Notes: generated from the sequence alone by a model not told the origin. A stretch of DNA of 64,000 bases from an uncultured Kineothrix sp. (GCA_910587275.1 CAJUMD010000001.1:50318-114317), one strand, 5' to 3'. Positions 26,520 to 35,162 are shown, numbered from the stretch's first letter. Program-made: numbers and translations.

Positions 26520-28691
26520 ATGGCAGCGCAAAAAGGCGGGTTTACGCTTCCGGGGGAGGCCGGATATGAGGCATTGACGTTAAAACTGGCAGAAAAATGG
26601 GGAGCGGACGTAATCAGGGACAGTGACGGGACCGTGCTTTCCGATGAAATCATCCAGGCGGGATATGATATTTATTCCACGATATGTATTATCAGGGACC
26701 ATAACGAATGGGCGGTAAAGAATAAGGATAAGCTGCAGCAGACATTCCTTTGTACGCCTCCGGCGCTCGCAGTGGCGGACGGAACGGAATGCCGGCTTAG
26801 AATCGGACTGATGGACAGTTTTTTCGCGGAACAGTTTACGGTGAATGCAGGGACGGGAGCCATGAAATACTGGCAGGTGTATGACAGGACATCCAACCGT
26901 CTTTTGGATAACGGGGAATGGACTTATGATGCGGAGAGGGAAACGGTAGAAATCGGGAACGCCGTCCCCTGGCACCGTTATACGGTAAGTTTCCTGGCAT
27001 ACCGGATTTGGGAAGAAATTTCCATGTACAACCATACGACCAACCATTGGGACAAGGAACACCTGATGCCTGTGGAACCGGCATATCCCGAAACGCAGGA
27101 ATACCTGCTCGGATGGATGGAAAACTGGTGTGAAACCCATCCCGACACGACGGTAGTGCGTTTTACTTCCATGTTTTATAATTTCGTCTGGATATGGGGC
27201 AGCAGCGAAAGGAACCGGCAGTTGTTTTCGGACTGGGGTTCTTATGATTATACGGTAAGCGTTCCGGCGTTGGATGCTTTTGCGGAGAAATACGGCTATG
27301 CCATGACGGCGGAGGACTTTATCAACAAAGGGAACCTGCATGTGACCCATATGCCGGGGGATGCGCATAAAAGGGACTGGATGGAGTTTGTCAATGAGTT
27401 TGTGATTTCCTTCGGAAAGAAATTAATTGATATCGTACATAAATACGGAAAAAAGGCGTATGTGTTTTACGATGACAGTTGGGTGGGAATCGAGCCTTAC
27501 AACGGGAGGTTCCAGGAGTTTGGCTTTGACGGGCTGATTAAATGTGTTTTTTCCGGTTATGAAGCAAGACTTTGTGCGGGGGTGGACGTACCGGTGCATG
27601 AACTGAGACTGCATCCATACCTGTTTCCGGTGGGGCTTGGCGGGGCGCCTACGTTTATGGAAGGCGGCAATCCTACATTGGAGGCAAAACGTTTTTGGAA
27701 CAGCGTAAGAAGGGCGCTGCTGCGCCAGCCGGTGGACCGCATCGGTTTGGGCGGTTATCTGCATTTGGTGGAGGAGTTTCCCGATTTTTGTGATTATATG
27801 GAAAATGTGGCGGATGAATTCCGCTTAATCCGCGGATTCCACGGGGAGGGAAAACCTTATACGGCAAAAACCCGCGTGGCGGTACTGCACAGTTGGGGAA
27901 AACTGCGTTCCTGGACGCTGTCGGGGCATTTCCACGAGACATGGATGCATGACTTAATCCATGTGAACGAAGCCTTGTCGGGGCTTCCGGTTGAGGTATC
28001 TTTTATCAGCTTTGAGGATATAAAAAACGGCTGCTTAAAGGATGTGGACGTAGTCATCAATGCGGGCTGTGAGGGAAGCGCATGGAGCGGCGGCGGGGCA
28101 TGGACGGACGACGGTGTGGTCAGCCTGCTGACGGAATGGGTATACCGGGGCGGCGGTTATATTGGCGTGAATGAGCCTTCCGCGGTGCGGGGTTACGATA
28201 CGTTCTTCCGCATGGCGCATGTGCTTGGCATTGACGAGGACACAGGCGCAAAGGTGTGCCACGGAAGATGGGAATTTGAATTGGAGACGGGCAAAGAGGC
28301 AGCGTTGGTACCGGAAGGCGTTACGGTGAAGACGAAGAAAAACCTGTACCTGACGGACGGGACGGCAAAGGTGCTGCTGGCGGACGGGAAAAATCCGCTG
28401 CTTACGGTGAAGGAATGCGGGAAAGGTAAGGGCATTTACCTTGCGGGCTTTGAAGTGAATTCTGCCAATACAAGGCTTTTGTACCAACTGATCCGGTATG
28501 CGGGCGGTGAAGAAGCGGACGGTCTGTACATGACGGATAATCTGTATACGGAATGCGCATATTATGCACAGAGCCGGAGGCTTGTGGTAATCAATAACAG
28601 CGAGAAAGAGCAGAAGACGTCCGTGCGCACGGAGCAGGGAAGAAAAGAAGTGTCGTTAAAACCCTTTGAGACAGTATTCATGGAGCTTTAA
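26520..28691 (+). CDS. GH112 phosphorylase, probably galactosyl-1,4-L-rhamnose phosphorylase
   Basis: GH112 enzymes split beta-galactosides with phosphate to give alpha-galactose-1-phosphate. The ATG at 26520 follows AGGAG and gives 723 residues, the normal family length. The conserved FYDDSWVGIEPY (Asp 318/319) lies where the catalytic acid is expected, and GGNPTLEAKRFWNSVRRALLRQPVDRIG near residue 382 is also typical. Members act either on lacto-N-biose/galacto-N-biose or on galactosyl-beta-1,4-L-rhamnose. The rhamnose mutarotase 40 bases downstream and the pectin-type importer favour the second. That is inference from context. No signal peptide; cytoplasmic. Confidence 0.85.
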   Translation: MAAQKGGFTLPGEAGYEALTLKLAEKWGADVIRDSDGTVLSDEIIQAGYDIYSTICIIRDHNEWAVKNKDKLQQTFLCTPPALAVADGTECRLRIGLMDSFFAEQFTVNAGTGAMKYWQVYDRTSNRLLDNGEWTYDAERETVEIGNAVPWHRYTVSFLAYRIWEEISMYNHTTNHWDKEHLMPVEPAYPETQEYLLGWMENWCETHPDTTVVRFTSMFYNFVWIWGSSERNRQLFSDWGSYDYTVSVPALDAFAEKYGYAMTAEDFINKGNLHVTHMPGDAHKRDWMEFVNEFVISFGKKLIDIVHKYGKKAYVFYDDSWVGIEPYNGRFQEFGFDGLIKCVFSGYEARLCAGVDVPVHELRLHPYLFPVGLGGAPTFMEGGNPTLEAKRFWNSVRRALLRQPVDRIGLGGYLHLVEEFPDFCDYMENVADEFRLIRGFHGEGKPYTAKTRVAVLHSWGKLRSWTLSGHFHETWMHDLIHVNEALSGLPVEVSFISFEDIKNGCLKDVDVVINAGCEGSAWSGGGAWTDDGVVSLLTEWVYRGGGYIGVNEPSAVRGYDTFFRMAHVLGIDEDTGAKVCHGRWEFELETGKEAALVPEGVTVKTKKNLYLTDGTAKVLLADGKNPLLTVKECGKGKGIYLAGFEVNSANTRLLYQLIRYAGGEEADGLYMTDNLYTECAYYAQSRRLVVINNSEKEQKTSVRTEQGRKEVSLKPFETVFMEL

Positions 28692-28730
28692 AGATGAGGA
28701 ATGGGATAAGGAAGGACAGGTGAGGCGGAA

Positions 28731-29045
28731 ATGATCAGGAAAGGTTTTAAAATGAAGTTATACGCAGGGCAGGAAGCGGAATATGAGAGACGGCATAACG
28801 AGCTTTGGCCGGAGATGCAGGACATGATCCATGAGCATGGAGGGAAGAATTATTCGATTTATTTAGACAGGGAGACTTTAACCTTGTTCGGTTATATCGA
28901 AATCGAGGATGAGGAGCTTTGGAGCAAAGGTGCGGATACGGCAATTAACCGGAAATGGTGGGATTTTATGGCGGATATCATGGAAACGAACCCGGACAAC
29001 AGTCCGGTATCCGTGGACTTGGAGCCGGTGTTCCATTTGGATTAA
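28731..29045 (+). CDS. rhaM: L-rhamnose mutarotase
   Basis: This 104-residue protein fits the RhaM family in length and sequence. It starts MIRKGFKMKLYAGQEAEYERRH with the conserved His, continues with LWPEMQDMIHEHGGKNYSIYLD, and ends with the typical WWDFMADIMETNPDNSPVS. RhaM equilibrates the anomers of L-rhamnose. Its position after the GH112 gene indicates that rhamnose is released inside the cell by this operon. Rhamnose isomerase and kinase genes are not in the window. Confidence 0.93.
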   Translation: MIRKGFKMKLYAGQEAEYERRHNELWPEMQDMIHEHGGKNYSIYLDRETLTLFGYIEIEDEELWSKGADTAINRKWWDFMADIMETNPDNSPVSVDLEPVFHLD

Positions 29046-29074
29046 GCGGATGAAAAGAAAGAAGGAGTGAGAAT

Positions 29075-29896
29075 ATGAAACTGGAAGAATATTCTTTGGC
29101 GGTAGAGGGACAGCAGACCGGTGAGGCGCGGCTTTTGGTGTACCGGATTGATACGAACAAGAATGCGCCGGACAGAAAACGTCCCATGGTTATTGTGTGC
29201 GGTGGCGGCGGTTATGAATATATTTCCGACAGGGAGCAGGAGCCCATCCTTCTTAAGTTCCTTGCAATGGGATACCATGCCTGCCTGCTAACGTACAGCG
29301 TGGCGCCCAACGTGTTCCCCACGGCGCTTTTGGAGCTGGCACGGGCGGTGGCGTTCGTACGGGAACATGCGGACGGATGGATGGTGGAAGCGGATAAAAT
29401 CATTACCTGCGGATTTTCGGCGGGCGGACATTTGGCGGCAAGCCTTGGCGCGTTTTGGAACCGTGAAATGGTGTATGGGGCACTGGGCTTAAAGCCGGAG
29501 GATGTGAAACCGAACGGGCAGATTCTCTGTTATCCGGTCATTACATCGGGAGAACTGGCACACAGGGGTTCCGTGGAAAAGCTGCTTGGGGCAGAATGCG
29601 GGAATGCGGAGAAGCTGGAGTTAATATCGCTGGAAAAACAGGTAACGGCGGACGTTCCTGCCACATTCCTGTGGCATACGCGGACGGATCAGGCGGTGCC
29701 GGTGGAAAACAGCCTGGCTTATGCGGAAGCAATGCAGAAAAACGGCGTGGATTTCGAAATGCATATTTACCCGGTGGGCGGTCACGGTCTTTCCCTTGCC
29801 ACAGAGGAAACGGGCGGAGGAGACGAAGGGATGATTCAGCCTTACTGCACGGGCTGGGTGGATATGGTGAAGGCATGGATGCGGTATCATTTTTAA
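29075..29896 (+). CDS. Alpha/beta hydrolase, carbohydrate-esterase-like
   Basis: This 273-residue protein fits the BD-FAE/acetyl-esterase group of alpha/beta hydrolases. It has the oxyanion motif VCGGGGYEYIS near residue 41, nucleophile elbow GFSAGGH near residue 110, Asp in HTRTDQAVPVENS near residue 202, and His in YPVGGHGLSLA near residue 232. It lacks a signal peptide. As the last gene of the rhamnogalacturonan operon (AAGGAG ribosome site) it probably removes a second class of acetyl or feruloyl esters from imported oligosaccharides. Confidence 0.85.
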   Translation: MKLEEYSLAVEGQQTGEARLLVYRIDTNKNAPDRKRPMVIVCGGGGYEYISDREQEPILLKFLAMGYHACLLTYSVAPNVFPTALLELARAVAFVREHADGWMVEADKIITCGFSAGGHLAASLGAFWNREMVYGALGLKPEDVKPNGQILCYPVITSGELAHRGSVEKLLGAECGNAEKLELISLEKQVTADVPATFLWHTRTDQAVPVENSLAYAEAMQKNGVDFEMHIYPVGGHGLSLATEETGGGDEGMIQPYCTGWVDMVKAWMRYHF

Positions 29897-29984
29897 GGTG
29901 CGGCTTGTCTGCATAATACGGAAGGCTCCGGAATACAATGAAGAAACGGCAGTTTTTTGATGGTAGAAACGGAGGGCTTCCAAT

Positions 29985-31295
29985 ATGGCTTACTATGATA
30001 AGAAGGTAATTTATCTTTCGGAAACGGAATACGGGAACCGGATAAAAGGAGCAGGATTTGTCAAAATGGAATGTCGGGGCGAATCCTGTTCTTTTGATGT
30101 ACATATTTCGGGATTATGGGAATTGACAGAGAAAAAATATGACATAAACGTCATATCCATGCAGGGAAAAGAATATTGTATCGGAAAAATATTTTTGCAT
30201 GGAGGAAGCGGGGAATGGAAGGCTTGTTATGGAAACGGCAGGGTGACGGCGGCAGGCGACGGAAGCGGTGAAGGCGGCGGTACAGGGGAATCCGGGGAAA
30301 GCATCGGATACCGGGAGATTGCCAAGCTGCTTGTGCGGATATCGGATACGAAGACGGTAGTGGGGAATCTTCCTGTGGAAAAGAAAACCATGCAGGCAGC
30401 GGAACTGGCGGCGGACAGGCAGACGGACGGGAAAGCGGAAGGGAAAGGGAAGGAAGGAGCGGAAGACCGCGGAAAGGGAAAAGCAGGAATCGCAAAATCA
30501 GGGAAGGGGAAATGGGAAAACGGAAAACCGGAGGAAAAAGCAGGATGGGAAAAACGGGAGGTGAAAGAGCAGAAGGAGGAAAGGAAAGAAAAAGCGGAAA
30601 GGAAGAAACCGGAAGACAGAGCGGAAGCGGAGATACAGAAGGAGAAGACCGGGAAGGAAATGGCAGAAGGGGAGAAAGGAAAAAAAGAAGAAGCAGGGGG
30701 AGATACCGGGAAGGAAAAGGGAATATGGAGGTTTGTGCGCGGGGGGAAAGAGACGCTTTGTGATGGGGACGGGGCGGACAGGCAAAATGGCGGTTTAGAA
30801 ACGGCAGGCAGAAGGACAAAGGAGACCGGAACCGGAATAACGGAAAACACGGCGGCATGGAAAAAGTCAGGGGAGGCGTCCCTGGGAGGAATGGAAAAAG
30901 AAGAACCAAAGCCCCGGAAAGAAGAAGTAAAACTCCATATGGATGACGTGATACTGAATGACAAATGGGACCAGCTCAAACAGATTTATTCCGTAGTGCA
31001 TCCATATGAAGACGACAGGCAGTACATAGCCATCCAGCCGAAAGACTTCGTCATTATGACCGGGGATTACCAGCATTTGGCAAATAACAGTTTTCTGTTA
31101 CACGGTTTTTATAATTACCGGCATATTATTTTGGGCAGGGAGCAGGACGACAGCTTTTACCTTGGCGTTCCGGGAGTGTATTATGAAAGGGAAAAAATGG
31201 TGGCGCTGATGTTCGGGTTTGAAGCATTTGAATGCGAAGGGGGAATACCGGAATCGGGAAAATTCGGGTATTATCTGCGGAGGGTGAAAATATGA
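29985..31295 (+). CDS. Two-domain protein with a long charged linker, DUF6128-like
   Basis: This 436-residue protein has a conserved-looking N-terminal domain (1-125, MAYYDKKVIYLSETEYGNR), a 180-residue linker made almost only of Lys, Glu, Gly and Ala, and a C-terminal domain from about 315 (VILNDKWDQLKQIYSVVHPYEDDRQYIAIQPKDF). The C-terminal part resembles DUF6128-type domains known from Lachnospiraceae; I cannot verify this by search. The linker is very purine-rich on the coding strand (30400-30900). No membrane segment or signal is visible. Function unknown. Confidence 0.75.
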   Translation: MAYYDKKVIYLSETEYGNRIKGAGFVKMECRGESCSFDVHISGLWELTEKKYDINVISMQGKEYCIGKIFLHGGSGEWKACYGNGRVTAAGDGSGEGGGTGESGESIGYREIAKLLVRISDTKTVVGNLPVEKKTMQAAELAADRQTDGKAEGKGKEGAEDRGKGKAGIAKSGKGKWENGKPEEKAGWEKREVKEQKEERKEKAERKKPEDRAEAEIQKEKTGKEMAEGEKGKKEEAGGDTGKEKGIWRFVRGGKETLCDGDGADRQNGGLETAGRRTKETGTGITENTAAWKKSGEASLGGMEKEEPKPRKEEVKLHMDDVILNDKWDQLKQIYSVVHPYEDDRQYIAIQPKDFVIMTGDYQHLANNSFLLHGFYNYRHIILGREQDDSFYLGVPGVYYEREKMVALMFGFEAFECEGGIPESGKFGYYLRRVKI

Positions 31296-31321
31296 GAAAG
31301 GGGTAGGATGTGGGAGGGTGC

Positions 31322-31453
31322 AGAAGCCGGGAACGGAATACCCTGCCCTGCTTCTGCTGGGTATCAAAAAATGTAATCCCGCTGCCGCCGCCCCCCCAAA
31401 AAACTCCCGTACGTGCGTCCGCTTCCGAATAACATTTCAGGCTGAACTGTTAC
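31322..31453. repeat. Palindromic mosaic element, copy 3
   Basis: The copy starts with a GCAGAAGC/GCTTCTGC stem, then GGGTATCAAAAAATGTAAT as in copy 1, then GCTGCCGCCGCC and ACTCCCGTACGTGCGTCCGC as in copies 4 and 5. It ends AATAACATTTCAGGCTGAAC. The SRP RNA promoter begins 30 bases later. Confidence 0.7.
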
Positions 31454-31482
31454 CTGTTTCCATGTAAAATATCGCCCCTCCA

Positions 31483-31511
31483 TTGACAAATCCCCCAAAA
31501 CAAAGTATACT
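31483..31511 (+). promoter_or_regulatory. Promoter of the SRP RNA gene
   Basis: TTGACA and TATACT are separated by 17 bases. The RNA is expected to start about 7 bases downstream, matching the deduced 5-prime end at 31519. Confidence 0.85.
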
Positions 31512-31518
31512 TAAGAAA

Positions 31519-31779
31519 CCGTGCAGCCGGGGCGTTAGCGGTGTCCTGTACCTACAATCCGCTCTAGTAGGGGTGATGTTCTGTCGCGGGCTTATGTTGG
31601 TATAGCTGCCCTTTATAAGTGGCGTTGAAGTTTGGGTCTTACGCAATGGGAATCCGTGAATCGTGTCAGGTTGGGAACAAAGCAGCACTAAGCGGAACCT
31701 TCCATGTGCCGTGAGGGTGCCTGGCGGAGTTAACTGTAAAGGTAACGTATATTGGCCACGCTCAACACAGAACGCACGG
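31519..31779 (+). ncRNA. ffs: Signal recognition particle RNA, large (Alu-containing) form
   Basis: The 261-base RNA is bounded by pairing ends CCGTGC and GCACGG. It contains the conserved Ffh-binding hairpin GTCAGGTTGGGAACAAAGC, followed by AGCACTAAGCGGAACC, and the flanking AAGTGGCGTTGAAGTTTGGG and GGGTGCCTGG strands typical of Gram-positive SRP RNAs. The 5-prime part carries the Alu-like domain. It acts with Ffh to deliver membrane and secreted proteins. There is a strong promoter and no encoded protein. Confidence 0.93.
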
Positions 31780-31822
31780 TATTTTAGGATAAACGGGTTA
31801 TTATTACGGAGACAGGAAAGCC

Positions 31823-32806
31823 ATGGATTTATCGGATTGTATTCTCTGCCCGAGAAACTGCCATGCGGACCGTACGGCAGAAAACGGGACGGATGTTTTG
31901 GCGGCAGGGAACGGCGCGGTGCATACTGCCCGGTTCCCCGGTTATTGCGGACAGACCAGTGAAATAAAAGCGGCAAGGGCTTCCCTCCATAAATGGGAGG
32001 AACCCTGCATTTCGGGACAGACCGGTTCGGGTACTGTCTTTTTTTCGGGCTGCAATATGCGCTGTGTGTTCTGCCAAAACTACCGTATTTCCAGGGGAGA
32101 GAACGGAAATACCATTTCCGTGGGGCGGCTTGCCGAAATCTTCCTGGAATTGCAGGAAAAGCAGGCGTGCAACATTAATCTGGTGACGCCCACCCATTTC
32201 GTCCCCCAAATTATCCGGGCATTGGAAACGGCAAAAAGGAACGGTCTTACGGTTCCGGTTGTTTATAATACAAGTTCCTATGAAAAGGTGGAAACGTTAG
32301 AAATGCTGGAGGGTTTAGTGGACATTTACCTGCCGGATTTAAAATATTATTCCCCGGTCCTTAGCGGGAAATATTCCGAAGCCGAAGATTATTTCCGATA
32401 TGCCAGCGCTGCCATTGCCGAAATGGTGCGCCAAACAGGGAAGCCTGTATTTGAGGAACCGTCCGGGACGGCAGGCGGGGAGGAGGATGCCCTTATGGTA
32501 AAAGGCGTGATTGTCAGGCACCTTTTGCTGCCGGATGCGGTGGAAGATTCCAAGGCAGTGCTGCGTTATTTGTACCATACCTATAAAAATGACATATATG
32601 TCAGTATCATGAATCAGTATACGCCGATTCCCCGGTTTCTTGATATCAAACGGTATCCCGAACTGAACCGGACCGTTACGGCAAGGGAGTATGACGATGT
32701 TGTGGATTATGCCATTGCCCTTGGTATCGAAAACGGTTTTATCCAGGAAGGGGAGACCTGTTCGGAAAGTTTCATTCCGGAGTTTGACGGCAGTGGGATT
32801 GGGTGA
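31823..32806 (+). CDS. Radical SAM protein, pyruvate-formate-lyase-activase-like
   Basis: This 327-residue protein starts with an extra cysteine pair (CILCPRNCHADR) and then has the radical SAM cluster motif GCNMRCVFCQN (CxxxCxxC) near residue 74. The remainder follows the PflX/activase-like fold (NINLVTPTHFVPQI, VDIYLPDLKYYSP). Relatives are annotated as putative glycyl-radical activating enzymes with unknown target. No glycyl radical enzyme gene is nearby. The last 35 bases overlap the end of tadA on the opposite strand. Confidence 0.87.
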   Translation: MDLSDCILCPRNCHADRTAENGTDVLAAGNGAVHTARFPGYCGQTSEIKAARASLHKWEEPCISGQTGSGTVFFSGCNMRCVFCQNYRISRGENGNTISVGRLAEIFLELQEKQACNINLVTPTHFVPQIIRALETAKRNGLTVPVVYNTSSYEKVETLEMLEGLVDIYLPDLKYYSPVLSGKYSEAEDYFRYASAAIAEMVRQTGKPVFEEPSGTAGGEEDALMVKGVIVRHLLLPDAVEDSKAVLRYLYHTYKNDIYVSIMNQYTPIPRFLDIKRYPELNRTVTAREYDDVVDYAIALGIENGFIQEGETCSESFIPEFDGSGIG

Positions 32807-33287
32807 CGGGATTTTGCTGCTTTTCCAGTTTATTGCGGACGCGCAGTTCCTTGAAAAAAGTGGTCAGCATGGCGCTGCATTCTTCCTGCAGCACGCCCCT
32901 TGTAACCCGGACCTGATGGTTGAACTGCGGCATTTCCAAAATGTTCAGGATGGACCCGCCGCAGCCGGCCTTTGGATTCATGCTGCCCATGACCACTTCG
33001 GGGATGCGTGCCTGTACGATGGCTCCGGCACACATCTGGCACGGCTCCAACGTGACATAAAGCGTACAGTCTTCCAGCCGCCAGTCGCCGATTTTTTTGC
33101 TGGCTTTGCTGATGGCGGTGATTTCCGCATGGGACAGTGTGTTTTTGTCGGTGTTGCGGCGGTTATAGCCCCTGCCGATGATTTTCCCTTCGTGGGTAAT
33201 GACGCAGCCGATAGGGACTTCGCCCAGTGCGTATGCTTTTTTTGCCTGTTTGAGCGCTTCTTTCATGTATTTTTCGTGAATGTCCAT
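32772..33287 (-). CDS. tadA: tRNA-specific adenosine deaminase
   Basis: TadA converts adenosine 34 of tRNA-Arg(ACG) to inosine. The start at 33287 (MDIHEKYMKEALKQAKKA) gives 171 residues. The zinc deaminase motifs are clear: HAEITAI near residue 55 and PCQMCAGAIVQARI near residue 85. The C-terminal RVTRGVLQEECSAMLTTFFKELR is family-typical. The stop region runs into the radical SAM gene tail, so the two mRNAs overlap in opposite directions. Confidence 0.93.
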   Translation of the reverse strand: MDIHEKYMKEALKQAKKAYALGEVPIGCVITHEGKIIGRGYNRRNTDKNTLSHAEITAISKASKKIGDWRLEDCTLYVTLEPCQMCAGAIVQARIPEVVMGSMNPKAGCGGSILNILEMPQFNHQVRVTRGVLQEECSAMLTTFFKELRVRNKLEKQQNPVTQSHCRQTPE

Positions 33288-33327
33288 AATGAGGTTCCTG
33301 TTCTGTCCAAAGTACGCCCGCTTCGGA

Positions 33328-33356
33328 TTGCGGTTTTTTGTTAGTATTAGTATAAT
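33328..33356 (+). promoter_or_regulatory. Promoter of the NrdG-like gene
   Basis: TTGCGG and TATAAT are 17 bases apart in the tadA/NrdG divergent region. Confidence 0.5.
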
Positions 33357-33416
33357 AATAATATATCTTTTGCAGGGTGGCAAATGGATTTTGGGGAAAT
33401 ATCAGGGGGTGTAAGG

Positions 33417-34112
33417 ATGAGGGTATGCGGATACAATAAGACCACTTTACTGGATTACCCGGAACATGTGGCGGCAACGGTTTTTGTGGGAGGGTGTAAT
33501 TTCCGCTGCCCTTTCTGTCAGAACAGTGATTTGGTGTTACGGCCGGAAGTCCAGCCGGCAATCCGTGAAACGGAAATACTTGGTTTTCTGGAGAAAAGGA
33601 AAGGAATCCTGACCGGTGTATGCCTGACCGGCGGGGAACCCACGCTGGCAGCGGGATTGGGGGAGTTTATAAGGAAAGTGAAGGAAATGGGGTATTTGGT
33701 AAAGCTGGATACCAACGGATACCGGCCGGAAATACTCCGGGGGCTGCTTAGCGCACATCTGTTGGATTATATTGCCATGGACGTAAAAAACAGCATGGAA
33801 CGTTACGGGGAAACGGTGGGAGATGCATCCGTGGATACGGGGCGCATAAGGGAATCCGTCCATATAATCATGGAAAGCGGCATTTCTTACGAATTCCGCA
33901 CTACGGTGGTGAAGGAGCTGCATGGGGAGAAGGAAATAACTGCCATAGGCAGGGAAGTAGAGGGGGCGGACAAATATTTCCTGCAAAGCTACCGGGACAG
34001 TGAAGGGGTGATGAAAGCAGGATTCCATGCCTGTGAGCGGAATGAGCTGGAGCGGTTTGCGGAATGCGTCAGACCTTACGTGGGAGGGGTATGGCTGCGG
34101 GGCGTGGATTGA
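33417..34112 (+). CDS. Anaerobic ribonucleotide reductase activase-like radical SAM protein
   Basis: The start at 33417 (MRVCGYNKTTLLDYPEH) sits 6 bases after a GGGGGTG site and gives 231 residues. The cluster motif is GGCNFRCPFCQNSD near residue 25, followed by VCLTGGEPTL. It belongs to the NrdG2-type branch of activating enzymes. No reductase gene is adjacent, so the partner is unknown. It is convergent with the kinase-like gene at 34121, only 8 bases away. Confidence 0.87.
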   Translation: MRVCGYNKTTLLDYPEHVAATVFVGGCNFRCPFCQNSDLVLRPEVQPAIRETEILGFLEKRKGILTGVCLTGGEPTLAAGLGEFIRKVKEMGYLVKLDTNGYRPEILRGLLSAHLLDYIAMDVKNSMERYGETVGDASVDTGRIRESVHIIMESGISYEFRTTVVKELHGEKEITAIGREVEGADKYFLQSYRDSEGVMKAGFHACERNELERFAECVRPYVGGVWLRGVD

Positions 34113-34120
34113 CGGATTGG

Positions 34121-34594
34121 TTACAGGAAAGAATAATATTTGCGTTTGATTCTTCCGGTGAATCCATAGTCGATGATGACGGGACGTCCGTTCAGGATTC
34201 CCCAGTTGACGGGGCGGCATAAGTCGCTGAGCAGGAGGTTGTATTTCCGGGGAATATAGCTAAAGTCGTCCCGCTGGAACAGTTCACGGTTTGAGACTGC
34301 TTTAAAATAGTGCAGCACTTGGGAAAAATCCGTAACGGATTCCGCTTTTTCCATAACGAGATACAGGTTATCCTTGGAAATAAAAAGGACTTTGGCAAAA
34401 AGCTGGGAATCATCCATTTCGGAAATGATGGCTTCGATTTGGTTTTGGGCGTAGCCCCTGACGTTTTTTGCAATTTTTAGTGCCATACCGTTTTGCAGGT
34501 CGTAGACCCGCCTGCCGGAGCCGCTTCCCAATTTCGGGTACCTGCCGTTTTGCAGACCGGTGATGATTGCGGGAAGGTCAATCGTGGTATCCAT
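34121..34594 (-). CDS. Miniature protein-kinase-fold protein
   Basis: This 157-residue protein is much shorter than a typical kinase but keeps recognisable elements. These are a glycine-rich loop GSGSGRRVY (23-31), Lys in ALKIAK (40), a hinge-like LYLVMEKAE, a catalytic-loop-like SDLCRPVNWG (Asp124, Asn130), and a metal site IIDYGF (Asp142). An AAGGGG ribosome site precedes the ATG at 34594. Similar short kinases occur in phages and Firmicutes; the substrate is unknown. Family assignment rests on motif spacing only. Confidence 0.6.
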   Translation of the reverse strand: MDTTIDLPAIITGLQNGRYPKLGSGSGRRVYDLQNGMALKIAKNVRGYAQNQIEAIISEMDDSQLFAKVLFISKDNLYLVMEKAESVTDFSQVLHYFKAVSNRELFQRDDFSYIPRKYNLLLSDLCRPVNWGILNGRPVIIDYGFTGRIKRKYYSFL

Positions 34595-34655
34595 GAGGTA
34601 TCCCCTTCATGTGGTGGTATAGGATTATTATATGGAAAAAACGGAAATGGTGTGC

Positions 34656-34661
34656 TATAAT
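34656..34661 (+). promoter_or_regulatory. Extended -10 upstream of the 37-residue protein
   Basis: TGCTATAAT lies 75 bases before the small gene. The -35 is weak. Confidence 0.5.
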
Positions 34662-34736
34662 GAACGTTAAGCGGAATGATTCGGACCGATTTGGAAGCCG
34701 GACAGAAGAATTTGGGAAGAAAAGAGGTAAAAGAGT

Positions 34737-34850
34737 ATGGAAATGTTAATTTTGGGCGGTGGTTTGCTGATCGTGATTATTGCCGTAATTATAGCAGCGG
34801 TGACTTCGGTGGTTTCTGCGGTGGCGGCAAGTGAAAGCGACATGGATTAA
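34737..34850 (+). CDS. Small single-span membrane protein, 37 residues
   Basis: The frame opens with MEMLILGGGLLIVIIAVI and ends with an acidic tail (SESDMD). One hydrophobic helix (about 4-28) fills most of it. An AAAGAGGTAAAAG ribosome site and an extended -10 promoter upstream support expression. No family was recognised. It could be a membrane-acting small protein, such as a regulator of a transporter or a stress peptide. Confidence 0.55.
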   Translation: MEMLILGGGLLIVIIAVIIAAVTSVVSAVAASESDMD

Positions 34851-34924
34851 GTTTTTTGGCGGCTTTATGTGCCGGTGATGCGTATTCCGTAGTTTTTTTC
34901 GGACGGAAAGTTTATAATTATTTT

Positions 34925-35068
34925 CGGAAAAAAACACAGGAAGGACACAATTATCTTTTATGATAGGTTACAGATAGTTGAAGAATTCACTATTTAAAAA
35001 CTCACTATCTCCCCCCTCATAAGAAAATAAAGAAGAAAGGCTCCGTGAGAACGGGGCTTTTCTTCTTT
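34925..35068 (+). ncRNA. Small RNA gene, tandem copy 1, with C-rich motif
   Basis: A -10 TATAAT at 34913-34918 (weak TAGTTT 17 bases before) would start RNA at about 34925, exactly where similarity to copy 2 begins. The 144-base transcript would end in the terminator GAAGAAAGGCTCCGT/ACGGGGCTTTTCTTC plus Ts (35031-35068). Just before the terminator lies an apparently unpaired CTATCTCCCCCCTCAT (35005-35020), complementary to Shine-Dalgarno sequences. It contains no ORF longer than 5 codons. No known riboswitch family was recognised. Called a probable trans-acting sRNA by layout. Confidence 0.55.
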
Positions 35069-35162
35069 GTGCACGGAGCTGTGCAGACAGGGAAAAATTT
35101 TTCCCATGCTCAATTTCTTAAGAATGAATTTATGAATGGTTAGGAAAGTTAATAAGTTTTTT

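Noticed and set aside
30227..30979. Open reading frames of about 250 codons on the minus strand
   Set aside because: They are Pro/Ser/Phe-rich antisense shadows of the purine-rich Lys/Glu linker of the 29985 gene, with no ribosome site or domain.
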